Shown: positions 33,583 to 44,512, counted from the stretch's first letter. The stretch is 64,000 bases of DNA from Blasia pusilla (GCA_050084515.1 CM114275.1:9920001-9984000); one strand, 5' to 3'. Notes: generated from the sequence alone by a model not told the origin. Program-made: numbers and translations.

Positions 33583-33888
33583 AGGCTCGCAAGTCTCTAT
33601 CGTGACCTCACTCGGAGAGGACGCAAGCTCCGGCTTTGGTTGCTATGTAGCAACCCTAGCCACCTCCGCAACAGACACTCCATTATGACCTCCTACACCA
33701 TGCTCTACATCCAAAAAATGAACATGTGCTACTCAGACCGCCTTCGCACTCTCTGCTCGAACGACATCCCAGGAAGTCCATGGGTGCCTATCTCTCCTCG
33801 TCTCGCCCCCAGCCAATGCCTGTACAAACCCTGTAGGCAATGGTCTAACTCGTGGATGTGACGACATGGATGACACTCGCATCCGTCT

Positions 33889-34870
33889 CTACTCAGCCAT
33901 ACCTAGGCTGACTATCCATATGAGACAGTTGAGGTCTATCGCCTGCCCCAACACCTGTCTTCGGGATGCCTCAATCATCCCTTGCACCGCCGTAGTACTG
34001 GTAGCGAACCCTATGGCGCGCTCGCGCTCATCTACTGTAGGCTCCTCCAATGCTCCGGTCACCTCATCCCAAATCATGCCTCGCCCTCCCTGACAAAAGG
34101 CATGGGATGCTGGGAAGCTCACCAATGTAGATAAGGATGCCCTCAACTCCCCCACCCTATTGGTCATCGCCAACAGTGGTCTATCATCCCGCATCACCAA
34201 CTGAGATCGATGCCCTGAGCCCAAAATAGCATCCATTGTGAGATGTGATGCTCTCTGGACTCCATCATATGCTCGACTCAATACCTCTGATGGTATCAAG
34301 TTTGTCCACCACAGTCGTGGATGATGGGCACGTGACCCAACTCTCGCTGCATCTAGCAACACAGCAAGTCCCAACCAAGACCTCACCTGATGCACACTCG
34401 TCATCACACGTGCACGGGTGTCTCCCAACAACAACACGTTCTCCAAAATGTACGCTGGAGAACATGTCTGACTCTCCTGCAAGTGTTGTACTACTGGAAG
34501 CATCTCCCAAAACATCCCTTATCTTGGTTCTTGCAATTCAAATCCTCGTCCAACTGATGAATGACCTTGACATGGCCATCCAGCAATCACCAAATGAATG
34601 GTGCCAACGCTATCCAGATCCTGCGCCCCCATCAAAGAGATGTCGGCGGGTAGTGTATGCTGATATCCCCGTACTGCAGATATCGGCAATAACTCAGGAT
34701 ACCTCTGGACCAATCTCGCTACGTGACGTAATGATACTCGTTGCGCAGTCTCATCTCTCTCCACATAAAGGTAGTGATGCACTCGTATGCCCGCCTGCGA
34801 TACTGCAGCCAACCTGGTGCTAATCCCTCCAAAGAGATCTAACACCCTAACACCCTCCTCTGGACACTAC
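33889..34870 (-). pseudogene. DNMT3-like C5 cytosine methyltransferase, nearly complete, one or two stops (copy B)
   Basis: One frame on the minus strand, interrupted by TAA at 34519-34521, carries the C5 methyltransferase motifs in order. Motif I is GVRVLDLFGGIST near 34850. VERDE is the motif II acid. Motif IV is VIAGWPCQGHS, with the catalytic Cys after Pro. Motif VI is ILENV. Motif VIII is SRAHHPRLWWTN. Motifs IX-X are RERAIGF...SRRQVLGQAIDL near the end. The spacing and the AHHPRLWWTN phrase resemble DNMT3 more than DNMT1 or CMT types. A TAG just before motif I separates it from the protease. It would methylate cytosine C5 using SAM. It lies between protease and RT, in the same polyprotein order as copy C. 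Confidence 0.92.
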
Positions 34871-35217
34871 CACACAACGGGTGTGGTATCCAATGGGGTC
34901 AACGTCTCCACTTCAGGAGCCCGATCGCCACCTGACTCTCGCTGCTCTGGGATAAAGGCATGACTCCACGCCTACCTCACGAGGTCGTTGGCACTCCTCT
35001 GTAGCTCTCGGATTGTATCCCACAATGGTGAAGAGGTCTCGCCAACATGGGAAGAGACACCAGCCATGGCTTGTCTCTCCGTGGAACTATCCGCTACTGG
35101 GACATCCTCCGCATGTGCATGCCCCTCCAACAACTCTCCTCGCCAGCTAACACTACCTGTGAAAGTTGGCAACGTGGTCAAAGACTCATCTCATGATCGA
35201 CCACCTCGTCCCGCAAA

Positions 35218-36184
35218 CTACACGAGTAACTGACTCATCCGGACGTCACCCGACCGCCACCCTGGTTGATAAGCAAGAGTCTCCTCCCAAAAGTCAAGGA
35301 TGAATCCTAGGGGATATAACATTGTACTCCCCACCAACACATCGTACGACTCAGTTGGTGTCGTAATCGCACGTGTGCGTACCATAACACTATCCATCGC
35401 ATGCTTTGGTTGGACTTTGACAACTATCTTTTGTCGAGTCATATACTGCGTGGGTGACATGCCCCAATCGAGGTCTGTATGTGGAAGGGACAAGGCTCAA
35501 TGTCAGCCTTTCGTAACCCCAATGCTAAACACGCCACCTTCTCTAACATAAGTGTTGCGCTCCCAAATCAAGTAGGATACGCTGCGGGTGGTATACTATC
35601 CCTATGGGACTAACCAAGCAAAATACTCCAGCTCGATTATCCAGTAACACTACTCCAGACGTCACCACTGCTCACTCTATGGCCGGTCGAGCTCGCATAT
35701 CTACCAACTTCGCCGCCGTCGCATGCCATGACTTTGTGGGGAACATCTCGAGCACTGGCTCTGAGGGCAAGTCCACCACCTCCTCAACTACCTCTCAACA
35801 AGAAGCAATCACCACTCCTTGCTCACACAACGTGGAGGCCAGCCGAAACACCTCAGCTGGTCCAACTCCCAACGTCGCCAACTCTATGGCGGAAAATAGC
35901 GGAGTTTGACTCACTCTAGTGGCCAACTCCAACACTATGGTTGACATTGACTCCACTTGAGCCGGCATAGGAGTTGTCCCTCCAACTCCTCATGACGTCG
36001 ACGTACTTGCCTGAGTTATAGGCACCGCTGGTCGTCGAGGCACCATCGATGGTGTGTGTAGTGCCTCCGACAATGTGAATGACTGTGGAACCCGGGCCTG
36101 CCGCCCATCGGTCCCCTCTGGTGGGTCAATCTCAACTCCACCTCTCGATGGCTCGGTGCCTCTCGCAGACACCCGAGTCATCAT
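35218..36184 (-). pseudogene. Retropepsin-like protease region (copy B)
   Basis: The C-terminal part (35493-35218) reads ESYDVLVGSTMLYPLGFILDFWEE, homologous to copy C. Upstream, in another frame near 35610-35640, the active site reads ILLDLGAQ, whereas copy C has ILLDSGAQ. The catalytic triad serine is therefore leucine. The N-terminal 36184-35990 frame is a Ser/Pro-rich leader joining gag to protease. Frames are broken between the parts. Confidence 0.75.
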
Positions 36185-36310
36185 TGCAGTTGCCTCAACC
36201 TAGGCTGCACTACACATAAATCCCATACTAGTGAGATCCGCACACGAGTCAGGGTAAGAGGTAGAAGTTGGAATCACACTAGCTACTCGCAGCTCCGTAC
36301 CTTCCCTAAG

Positions 36311-37646
36311 CTACATCATCGTCATGGCAGCAATCCTCTGCTCCAACTGATCGATGTGTGAGAGAAGTGCCGGCTCCGGTGCTCCTGATCCATTTCCTCT
36401 GGCTGGTGGTGTTCCTCTACCAGCACGTCCAGGAAGAACTCCCCGACCTCCTCCATGACGACCGCCCTCAGACCCTCGGCCTACCTCTAGACGTGCCTCT
36501 CGGCGAAGGTCAAAACATCTATCCCTAGTGTGACCGTATCTGTGGCAATAGTCACATTGGTGCTGTGGTGGGGCCATCCTCTATGGCTCCTGACCAATCG
36601 GAGCCGCTCATGGTCCTCTCCCATGCTGTGGGCAGTCTCTTTGCCTATGGGCCCCTCCACACGTCCAACAAGACCATCGGTCCTTGCTGGGCAACATATG
36701 TAGGTACGGGTCGTTGCCTCATAGGCTCACGATACCCAACCTGCTCTCTGGGCACACCGACCCACTCTCGTGGTACTCGTGCTTGCTGTGGCACCTGTGG
36801 GGTCACTGTCGCTTGTGGACCCGTCGATTGTCAAGAAAATCCAGCGGTCACTACCTGCTCTTCACTCATGTTGAGCTCAAAACGGTCAGACAACTCAAAG
36901 ACCACCTTCAATGTGGGCTTTGCTGTGTGAATCAGCACCGCATCTCAAACTATCCTCCGTAGTTCTCGGTCTAGAACCCCAAACCAATACTGGACTGAAT
37001 GTGCCTCAGTCACTCCATACGTAGCAATGATCACCCTCCTCATGCGTGTGAATGCCTCTCTCAGACTCTCACTCAACCGTTGCTGAAAATCCTGTAGACT
37101 CTTCAGCTTGTCGGTGCGTACGCCCTGGTAGCTCTTCCCCAACTGTCGGAATAACTCCACTATGGGACTCAAGCTGGGTGGCCGTCTACCACCAGAGGTC
37201 TCTGCCACATCGCCTATCTGACTGCCCTCCTCTCCATCTAGTCTCCAGGCTCATGGTGTGGGTCTCTCTCCTCTCACGATCCCCTCATATGCCTCGCGAC
37301 CACTAGTGGACACATACCCTGGAGCCCAATACATCCTCCAGGCATTGATCTCTACTGAATATAGTGATCGAAACTCCATGTAGTCATCCATCAGAGGACC
37401 CTCCAAGTGCTGGAACAACCCCTTCCATGCCATGAAAGGGTTGAACCGTGTCGGGGTCTGTATCTCTTGGAAGTCGCACCATGTGTCGAACTCCTGGATA
37501 AAATAATCTAAGTCGATGGTGCCCACTTCACCCGAGAAACGACGCATGCCCCGATGGCCCATGTCGTCCATCTCATGCCAAGTGATACTGCCTCTGTCTG
37601 CGATCTCGTCACCAGACTCAATGTCTAGTGATGACGATCCAGCCAC
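36311..37646 (-). pseudogene. Gag polyprotein in three frames (copy B)
   Basis: The N-terminal part (37646-37251) holds GTIDLDYFIQEFDTWCDFQE and FQHLEGPLMDDYMEF. The middle (37208-36945) holds LSPIVELFRQLGKSYQGV and SLREAFTRMRR, then YWFGVLDRELRR. The C-terminal part (36577-36311) has a canonical zinc knuckle (CDYCHRYGHTRDRC) and a Gly/Arg-rich tail. A first knuckle, CWTCGGAHRQRDC, is in a shifted frame near 36650-36690. Structure and order match copy A. It would form the particle and bind element RNA. Confidence 0.85.
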
Positions 37647-37649
37647 GGA

Positions 37650-38148
37650 TGGATATCAAGGTAGCTCATCACTCGTAACTCCTCGGTATCTCATTCCACT
37701 CCGTGTCACTCCACTACTACTGCTCGCACTACCCCGTTCTTCCAAACCCTGGAAGAACGCCTTGATGACTATATTAAAACGACTATAAACTCAGACTCAC
37801 CAAGAGTCTCCCACACTCCTCACTAGCTCACCTATGCTAATGTCAATCCCGTGATGACACACTTGGCCTCACATACACTCAACACTTGGGCTCACCATGA
37901 GCCTCCCACCTAACTCACCTAACCTAGCGACACTCTCGGGTCATACATGCGACCCCTACGCGGCAACCATCGTATATCCATCAACATGCTACACATGAAA
38001 AGGATCTACACTTGTCACCATCACTGCACCCACCTAGCATCAGCTACTACCCGATACCCAGCACTCTCAATCACACACAACAAGTGTGGGAAAAGGGACT
38101 CGAATGGATAACCTGATCACGCCCTCCAACCTACGGCACCATCAACAC
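37650..38148 (-). other. 5' untranslated region of copy B; no gene
   Basis: Non-coding sequence between gag and block M. A phrase GGTTATCCATTCGAGTCC on the minus strand (about 38094-38111) matches a similar phrase upstream of the copy C gag (about 47408-47425). This marks a shared leader. No certain primer-binding site was found. Confidence 0.5.
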
Positions 38149-38200
38149 ACACTCCTCCATGTGACACGATAACCTCCGAGAGTGTCACATGGAGGAGTGT
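38149..38200. repeat. Perfect 19-bp hairpin upstream of copy B
   Basis: The arms 38149-38167 and 38182-38200 are perfect inverse copies (ACACTCCTCCATGTGACAC and its inverse) around a 14-base loop. It separates the copy B leader from block M copy 3. It may be a junction scar or a small inverted insertion. Confidence 0.9.
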
Positions 38201-38212
38201 CAATTGGACGAT

Positions 38213-38537
38213 AACCAATTTTCTCAAGCTCCCTCTCTTGGAGGTATATCCCCTTCCCTCTTCCAAGCCCTCTCAATGGTAAACTATGCTCGCAGGTCAC
38301 CTCCTTGGCTCTTTACTTGCTGTAGCGGGTCAAGGACCACTTCCCAAAGTGGAAAGTCAACTATCCCCCAACATGGAAACTTACTATTTCTCTATATGGC
38401 TCCAAATGAGCCGAAACGAAGGGGAAACCTGCTCTCTCAGGTTTCCCAGGGCCTCAGCACGTCATCCTTGACCTCCTAGGCCTGTCCACCACTACTCGTG
38501 AAGACGTTATGCTAGATCCCACCAATCTATCCTAACA
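38213..38537 (-). repeat. Repeat block M, copy 3 (truncated)
   Basis: Minus-strand copy of block M. It starts TGTTAGGATAGATTGG at 38537 and is truncated after the phrase GGGAGCTTGAGA near 38220. It lies between the end of copy C and the leader of copy B, where an LTR shared by two tandem elements would be expected. Confidence 0.85.
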
Positions 38538-38550
38538 ATCGTGACAATTA

Positions 38551-38670
38551 TTGTGCGCATACACATCGCTACACAACATACATCGCTGTCATCGAACACA
38601 CACACACACGATCCCATGCTAACTCATGGCATCCATAGACAGAGGCGAGAAGTACCAAAATATCTCCAAT
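38551..38670 (-). repeat. 3' terminal block (LTR-like) of copy C and adjacent purine tract
   Basis: Starts ATTGGAGATATTTTGG on the minus strand directly after the purine run TAGGGGGGCG (38671-38680), a plausible polypurine tract. It ends near GCGCACAA at 38551. It matches 53091-53218, 28757-28884 and 7595-7719. Confidence 0.7.
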
Positions 38671-38859
38671 CGCCCCCCTAGTTGGTGGTTGGGTCCCTCT
38701 AACTCCAAATAGCCCTCTATCCCTACCTACCACAACATACATCTCTAGGACGCTAAGAGCAGAAAGGCCGGGTGCTCATGTGGCCCCATCGTTAGTCGCC
38801 TTCCTGTCATCCATGTCACAGAAAAAGTCGGAATCAAAACCTACCTAATATCTCCTCTA

Positions 38860-39279
38860 TTTACATCTAGGACACATTCATCATTCCCGAGGAACCCTAG
38901 TGATAGGTGGCATCAGACATACCATACCTCTTGAACATCCATCACATACTAGCATCGTGGCCGCACCACGGGCAGAACCACAAAACATACAACGCAAGCT
39001 TGCAAGAACTACTGCTAAGCTCGGATCTACTATACCATCACTGTTAGGAAGCTGACATGGCGCACAATTACAGGCATGGTCCTTCCACACCATACCATCG
39101 CGTCCCTCCAACAAGAGAAAACCGAATGGCAAAATGTCAAGCACTCTCAAGATAATGCGCCTCGCAGTCACATCCAACGTCGTCGGTGCCGTCTGCTGCA
39201 AGTAGACATAATCTACCTGATGAAACCTCCGGATAGTTGGTCGATAACCACCATCCTGAATAGTCGCATACCTCAACAT
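38860..39279 (-). pseudogene. GPY/F-like segment and PHD finger (copy C)
   Basis: The frame reads YVYLQQTAPTTLDV, then ILRVLDILPFGFLLLEGRDG, a GPY/F-like tail. It then gives the first half of a PHD finger: C-x2-C in LRCMFCGS and C-x2-C in VCDGCSRG. The Trp-His step is damaged. The last pair, CPRC, lies just past two TGA codons (38889-38894), where copies B and D have a tryptophan codon before it. PHD fingers usually bind histone H3 tails. This copy is a pseudogene, but the domain is the same as in copies B and D. Confidence 0.85.
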
Positions 39280-39289
39280 ATCTCAATGC

Positions 39290-40300
39290 TGCGCGATCGT
39301 CAAGTTCTCGAACGCCATGGGCATCACTCTCCAAAACAACTCAGCCCTTTGAGAACATGTTTGCATCCATACATCTAGGTCATCAAGGTTCAGCATCTCA
39401 CCAGCATCTCGACAAATGGCCGTAGGTAAATCTGGCTCTCAGCCATAAAGTAGCAAGTACGGTGGAAAATACGCTAAGGATGCATGTCTACTGAATCTGT
39501 ATCCCATCGCCAACCATGGCAACTGGACGTCCCAATCTCCTAAATGACCTCTCTACAAGCCATACTTTGCGTAAGCCCCTCTTCACCGTCTGCACAACTC
39601 TCTCCGCTAATCCATCTGCCTCGGGATGATCTCGCGAAGTCGTGCGGTGGTTGATCAGCGCCTGATCACACAAGGCCTGGAACTCACCCCGAAACTCGGT
39701 ACCCTGGTCTACCAACACCTCAGCCGGTGTGCCATAATGACTCAGCACTCTGTCAAGAAAGGCATAAGCTACTCCCTCACTTGCTTTGTCAGGAAATGCA
39801 ACCAACTCGATCCACTTCAAGAAGTGCTTGACCATCACCAACACATAACGACTGCGACGCTCCGTCAAAGACAAACGTCCTGCAAAATCCAAACTCCATC
39901 TATACCCTAAGCCCATGATTGGTAATGGATGCAACTATGGAATCACAGCATTGAACGATGCTCGAACCTAATCACACACCATGCACCTAGCAACAAACTG
40001 TTGAACGTCAGTCTACATGCCTCGCCACCAATACTGAATCTGGAGCAAGTTGTATGTCCACTTCACCCCAAAGTGACCCCACTCCTCGTGGGTATGTTGC
40101 ACTAGTCGTGCTCTCTGCAAAGGATGTGGCACTACGCGTACTCTACCATCCTCCCAAACCCTCAAAACATGTGTCCCCTCCCAACAAAACCATCTGGCCC
40201 ACTGTAGGATCCGATCCCGCTCTCTAGCACCCACGGTGCTCACAACGCTGCCAGTACGAAGGTATTCCAAGACTACTCCATCATCATGAATATCTCGGCC
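39290..40300 (-). pseudogene. Integrase (copy C), frameshifted
   Basis: Begins with the zinc-binding HHCC region (HTHEEWGHFGVKWTYNLLQI, then VARCMVC near 39980-39990 after a stop at 40013). The core from 39934 holds WSLDFAGRLSL (first aspartate), VLVDQGTEFRGEF (second aspartate) and ADGLAERVVQ (glutamate). After 39488 the frame breaks, and further integrase phrases continue in other frames to 39290. Copy B shows the same region unbroken. Confidence 0.88.
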
Positions 40301-40429
40301 ACCTATCATCTCCTCACTGGCCTCGGGATCGGAGGACTCTCCACTAGACCTCGCCATCGAAGTCTCCAAACTCTGGCTCTCCATAGCCAACATGCCTAAA
40401 TAGGCTGATGCGTGCCATCCATGCACTAA

Positions 40430-40897
40430 CTCCTCATCACTCTCTCCATGCCATCGAGCTCCAGTCGCATCTCGCTGACTCGGGCATGGGTTACGACTCA
40501 ACCCATCTGCATCCTGGTTGAGTGTCCCATATCTATGTACCACCTGAAAATCATACTCCTGCAACAACAGAGCCCATCTTGCAAGCTTCCCTAAAAGCTT
40601 GTCGGACTCCATCAACCACTTCAGTGGTTGATGATCAGTGATGATGGTAAAGGGGTTTCCAAATAAGTAACAAGTGAAATGCGCGACAACCTACAGTGCA
40701 GCCAAGCACTCACCCTCATACGAGCTATACTTCGCCTCTGCAGCGCTGTTCAAGGGGCTAGCGTAAGCCACCATGAACCCTCTACCCTTATCATCATGTT
40801 GGGTGAGCACTGCTCCAAGCCCCAACATGCTCCAATCTGTGTGCAACTGGAAAGGACGCCCCTTGATTGGTCTCCTCAAGATGGGCGCGAACGTCAA
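40430..40897 (-). pseudogene. RNase H (copy C), one stop
   Basis: Catalytic positions are visible: aspartate in LHTDWSMLGLGAVL, glutamate in YEGECLAAL and aspartate in ITDHQPLKWLM. A TAG at 40691-40693 interrupts after ECLAAL. The domain ends with NQDADGLSRNPC. It is contiguous with RT upstream and integrase downstream. Confidence 0.9.
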
Positions 40898-40939
40898 CCT
40901 GTCCTTGAGAAACTAAAATGCTCGCTCCTACTTATCCCC

Positions 40940-41731
40940 CTAGTGCCACTCGTGATCCACCTTGGTCAGCAAGGTTAGCGGCTTCACAATCGAACTGAAT
41001 CCCTTGACGTACCGCCAATAGAAGTTCACCAATCCCATGAATGCGCGAATACGGCTCATATCTGTAGGTCGTGGAATGTGTGAGATAGCCTCTACCTTCG
41101 TTTGCTGAACATCAAGCCCCCTTGGGTATATCGTATGACCCAAGTACTCAATCTGGTTGTAGAAGAACTTGCACTTGCCTGGATGTAGCTTCAGCCCATG
41201 TAATTGCAATCGGCGAAACACCTCCTCTAGATGTCGCTCATGCTCCTCGACCATGGCGCTAAAGACTACAATGTCATCAATATAACACCTAGCAAAATCC
41301 AGACCAGCCAAGATCCTATCCATGACCCTCTGAAACTTAGCCGGGGCGTTCTTTAACCCAAATGGTAAGAACCGCCACAAGTACAAACAATCCTTCTCAT
41401 GAGGATCGATGCCCCAAAATATGGTCTTCTGCCTGTCCTCCAATCTGATAGATAGCTGATGGTATCTGGCTCGCAAATCCAATGAAGTGAAGATCTTTGC
41501 GTGACCAATTGCATCAAAGATCTCCTCAAGGGTGGGCATGGCATACCTATCGGACTTCGTCTGCCAATTGATAGGTCGGTAATCCCCACACATCTGCCTT
41601 TCTGTCCTGGTTCCATGCACATCCTTCTTGGCGGGCATGATAGTGGCAGATGCATACTCCCCATGCGACATCTCCACTAGTCCTGCTCCGACCAAGTCCT
41701 GGCTCCTACTGTGAATCAGAGCCCTCTCCAT
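40940..41731 (-). pseudogene. Reverse transcriptase, catalytic core intact (copy C)
   Basis: An uninterrupted 263-codon frame covers the gypsy RT palm: MCGDYRPINWQ, IFTSLDLRARYHQLSI (motif A aspartate), FLPFGLKNAPAKFQRVMD (motif B) and CYIDDIVVFS (YIDD, two catalytic aspartates). LKLHPGKCKFF, EYLGH and FYWRYVKGFS follow. A stop is reached just after DHEWH. The N-terminal RT part continues upstream to about 41910 in the frame with MEDLDMLKGPGIRI. This is the best RT in the window, although the element around it is broken. Confidence 0.93.
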
Positions 41732-41968
41732 ATCACTCTACCTATAGGATCATCGGAAGATTGGCATATCACTCGACAACTCAATGCGGATCCCCGGTCC
41801 CTTCAACATATCCAGATCCTCCATGCTAAACGCAAAGCAGCTCCTATAACTCTTGAGGAACTGATGTATCCGGCGCCGCTCTCCTACTGTCAACTTAAGG
41901 CCCATATCTAGCTCCCAAGTCTCCATCGTGACTACGGTAGGACTCTGTGGCGCAGGTATCGGTGGTTG

Positions 41969-42361
41969 CTATGGTGCAACCCCGTCTTGAACAACAACAC
42001 ACGGCCGCTCTCCGCAAGCCAACTGCAAACTCTGATCTCTTCCACATGCACTGCCCGGAACCACGCTCGATGTTGTGGTTACCATCTCCTGGCGTACCTG
42101 CAAAACGTCCCAAGAAGTCCAAGGGTGTCTCTCCCAATCTCCCCTGGTATGTAGATCTCCTCGGGTCTTGCCCCCAACCACTGCCTCCACCGTCTCGGTA
42201 GGCATAGAGCTTACCAATGCAACCGATGTGATCTTTCGCGATCTCATACGACGCTGCTCACCCACTCCCAGGCTGAGGATGCATGTCAAGCAGTTCAGGT
42301 CCATCGCTTGACCCAAGACATGGCGTCGTGATGCCTCTGACATTGACAGTACTGCCGTCAC
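41969..42361 (-). pseudogene. Methyltransferase motifs IX-X and linker to RT (copy C)
   Basis: After a small deletion and frameshift near 42370-42390, the end of the methyltransferase continues in this frame with SEASRRHVLGQAMDLNCL, the motif X region (conserved Arg-Arg and LGQA). A linker of about 100 residues leads to RT. It holds VALVSSMPTETVEAVVGG and WTSWDVLQVRQEM, which are nearly identical in copy D. The linker matches no domain I know. Confidence 0.85.
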
Positions 42362-43379
42362 TCATGTGGGAAATCCCATTGCTCGCTCTCTCTGACCGCT
42401 GAACCTGGTCATCCCAAACTAACCAAGGACCCGCCTCCTTATATGCATAGGAAGCGGGAAAACTCACAAACGTGGGCAAGGCTGCCCGCGGCCTGCCTAC
42501 CTTGTTGACCAAAATCAACGGTGGTCGATCATCGTGCCCCACTGCTTGTGATTGACGACTTGGATCCAGAATGGAATCCACTAACAAATGGGAGGGGCGC
42601 TCCACTCTCGCATACGCCCTCCGTAAGACCGCATGGGGCACCAAGTTGGTCCACCATAGACGCGGGTGATGGGCTCTAGAACCTACACTCGCCGCATCCA
42701 AGAACAGTGCTGGGCCGATCCAGGCACGCACTTGATGAGCACTTTTCACCACCCGTGACCTGGAGTTTCCTAAGATCAACATATTCTCCAGAATATAGAC
42801 AAGAGAAGAAGACTGGTGCTCCTGCAACTGCCGTAAGACCCTTAAAATCTCCCAAAACAACCTGGACCGAGTGTCAACCAACCCGCTGCCTCGTCCAGCA
42901 CTCGATTGGCCCTCACATGGCCAACCAGCAATGACCAAATCAATGGTCCCTACTCGCTCTAAGTCATGCGCCCCCAACAACGAAATATCCCTAGATAGGG
43001 AACTCTGGTTCCCCTGTACCGCGGACGCAAACAATAAGTCAGAAAAACGTAGGCGTAACTGCGCCACATATCGTAGTAAGACGCGCCTCGCAACATCATC
43101 ACTCTCCACATACAGATACTGTTGTACTCGCACTCTTTCCTGCAAAACAGCAGCTATGCCGGTGCTAATCCCTCCAAAGAGATCTAACACTCGAATACCC
43201 TCCTCCGCGATACACCACACAATGGGTGTGGTATCCAAGGGTGTCATCGTAGCACTCCCAGCTAACCGGGGTTCCTCGGACCCGTCACGCTCTGGTGCAA
43301 ACGCCTCGCTCCACGAGGTGTCCACGTGTGTCGCGACCCTCATAACCAAACAACACCAAATACGCGCCAAGCGAAACAT
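42258..43379 (-). pseudogene. DNMT3-like C5 cytosine methyltransferase, motifs I-VIII in one frame (copy C)
   Basis: The open frame starts inside the inserted LTR, so its first about 17 residues are foreign. Motif I is VLDLFGGISTG at residues 64-74. The motif II acid is in VESDD at 91-95. Motif IV is LVIAGWPCEGQS at 148-159, with Pro154-Cys155. Motif VI is ILENM at 196-200. Motif VIII is SRAHHPRLWWTN at 234-245. A short target-recognition region follows (FVSFPASYAYKEAGP). The frame runs into foreign residues after DDQVQR because of a frameshift near 42380, and the true motif IX-X continues at 42361-41969. The family methylates cytosine C5 through the motif IV cysteine. The motif VIII phrase and small recognition region favour the DNMT3 clade. 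It lies between protease and RT. Confidence 0.93.
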
Positions 43380-44354
43380 CAGAACTCAAAGGAACTCACG
43401 CCGCGAGGTTTGCGCTTTGGAGAGGCGTTTGGAAGAGTCTCTTGGAAAAGTCTAAGAGACGAAACGTGGAACAGAGTTGTGCGTTTCATGCGTTAGTGGT
43501 CGCGACCAGGAAACCTAGACCAAACGCGAGCCGAGACTTGAGATGAGTTGAGTCTCGGAGGTTGGTTGCCAAGGAGGTGAGAACCAGTTTGGAACACGGC
43601 TAGCGTTTGGGAGAATCTGACTGTGTTTAGGACCATAACGTTGAGCTCCGAGATGCGTTCGGGACAAGTAAGGGCGCGTTGGAAAGCTGATCTTGAGACG
43701 CTTCCAACGCACCAAAGATCTCAGCAAACGCATAAGTACAGGCTGAGATATTGGCCGAAAACGATTCAGAGAGCAATCGGGTTGAGGGCCAGTTGAGGGG
43801 CCAGGTGTCTTTCCCTAAATGTAGGGGGCCCCCGGAGATCCCCAGAAGTACTAGTAAGGGGAGTACCTTCTCTGAGATGTCTCGGGAAACAAAACCCCAC
43901 TTTGGGCGCCAAACGGCGTTTCAGAGGCACGGGATGAAACGGGAGTTTGGCGCGGAAACCCGAAACCCAAACCTGATCCAAGGGAGTGGACTTTGTACGC
44001 CACACTTGGATTCCAACCAGATTCACGTGCGAGTCTTGGTGAGGAACTCATTGGATGTTCATCGGACAGTTGGAACCGCTAGGCGCGAAACGCCGTTTCA
44101 AGTTCCTGAACCGACCAGAAAGTCTGTCCCAAGTCTTTCGAGACTTGCCCGTGTTGGAAACCGCGAAACTAGGAAGGTTGAGCTTGAAGAGAGAGTCCGA
44201 GACGAGAACTCGGAAAGTAATCCCGCTGATTGATCCAAGACCCGACTAACCAAAGTGCGTGTTTGGATGCAGATCAGCGTTGAGAGCGTGACCTACTGAA
44301 CGCACGCTTCCGCAACAAACAAGATTAACGTTCAAGGAGAGTAGGCGCACGACA
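43329..44354. mobile_element. Solo LTR inserted in copy C (1026 bp, 5-bp target duplication)
   Basis: The termini are TGTCGCGACC at 43329 and GCGCACGACA at 44354, that is TG...CA. They are flanked on both sides by ACGTG (43324-43328 and 44355-44359). The 5-base duplication and TG/CA ends fit a solo LTR. It separates the protease end from the methyltransferase of copy C and is absent from copies A and B. Open frames inside it (such as 43751-44233) are judged non-coding. Its orientation is unknown. Confidence 0.88.
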
Positions 44355-44512
44355 ACGTGCTTATCTGCCAATCGTCAAAGCTCCTCAGTCAAGCCCCACA
44401 AGGGCACCTCTCCTCCACGAAATGATGCGGCTACCATAACACTCCTCTCCATAGAAATGTCAGGAATGGGAGTATCCTCTGCATGGACATGTCCCTCAAT
44501 CAAATCACTAGG

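Larger units (their letters stand above)
30768..38148 (-). mobile_element. Methyltransferase-bearing Ty3/gypsy retrotransposon, copy B
   Basis: On the minus strand: 5' untranslated region (38148-37650), gag (37646-36311), protease (about 36184-35218), methyltransferase (about 34870-33889), RT (33582-33050), RNase H (32859-32491), integrase and PHD finger (32147-30981), a purine-rich tract and a terminal block. Every gene carries at least one lesion. Integrase-PHD is the best-preserved region, with one stop. It follows copy C head-to-tail. Confidence 0.9.

Noticed and set aside
37980-38120. tRNA-like phrase GGTTATCCATTCGAGTCC
   Set aside because: It resembles a T-arm only over a few bases. 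No full cloverleaf could be drawn, and the phrase is shared with the copy C leader.
42258-43379. A host DNMT gene or bacterial contamination as the source of the methyltransferase domain
   Set aside because: It lies between protease and RT in three copies and is flanked by the same linker each time. Host introns, a promoter and a separate gene structure are not seen.
43751-44233. Open frame of 160 codons inside copy C
   Set aside because: It lies wholly within the solo LTR defined by TG...CA ends and a 5-bp duplication. It has no motif and overlaps other equally long random frames.
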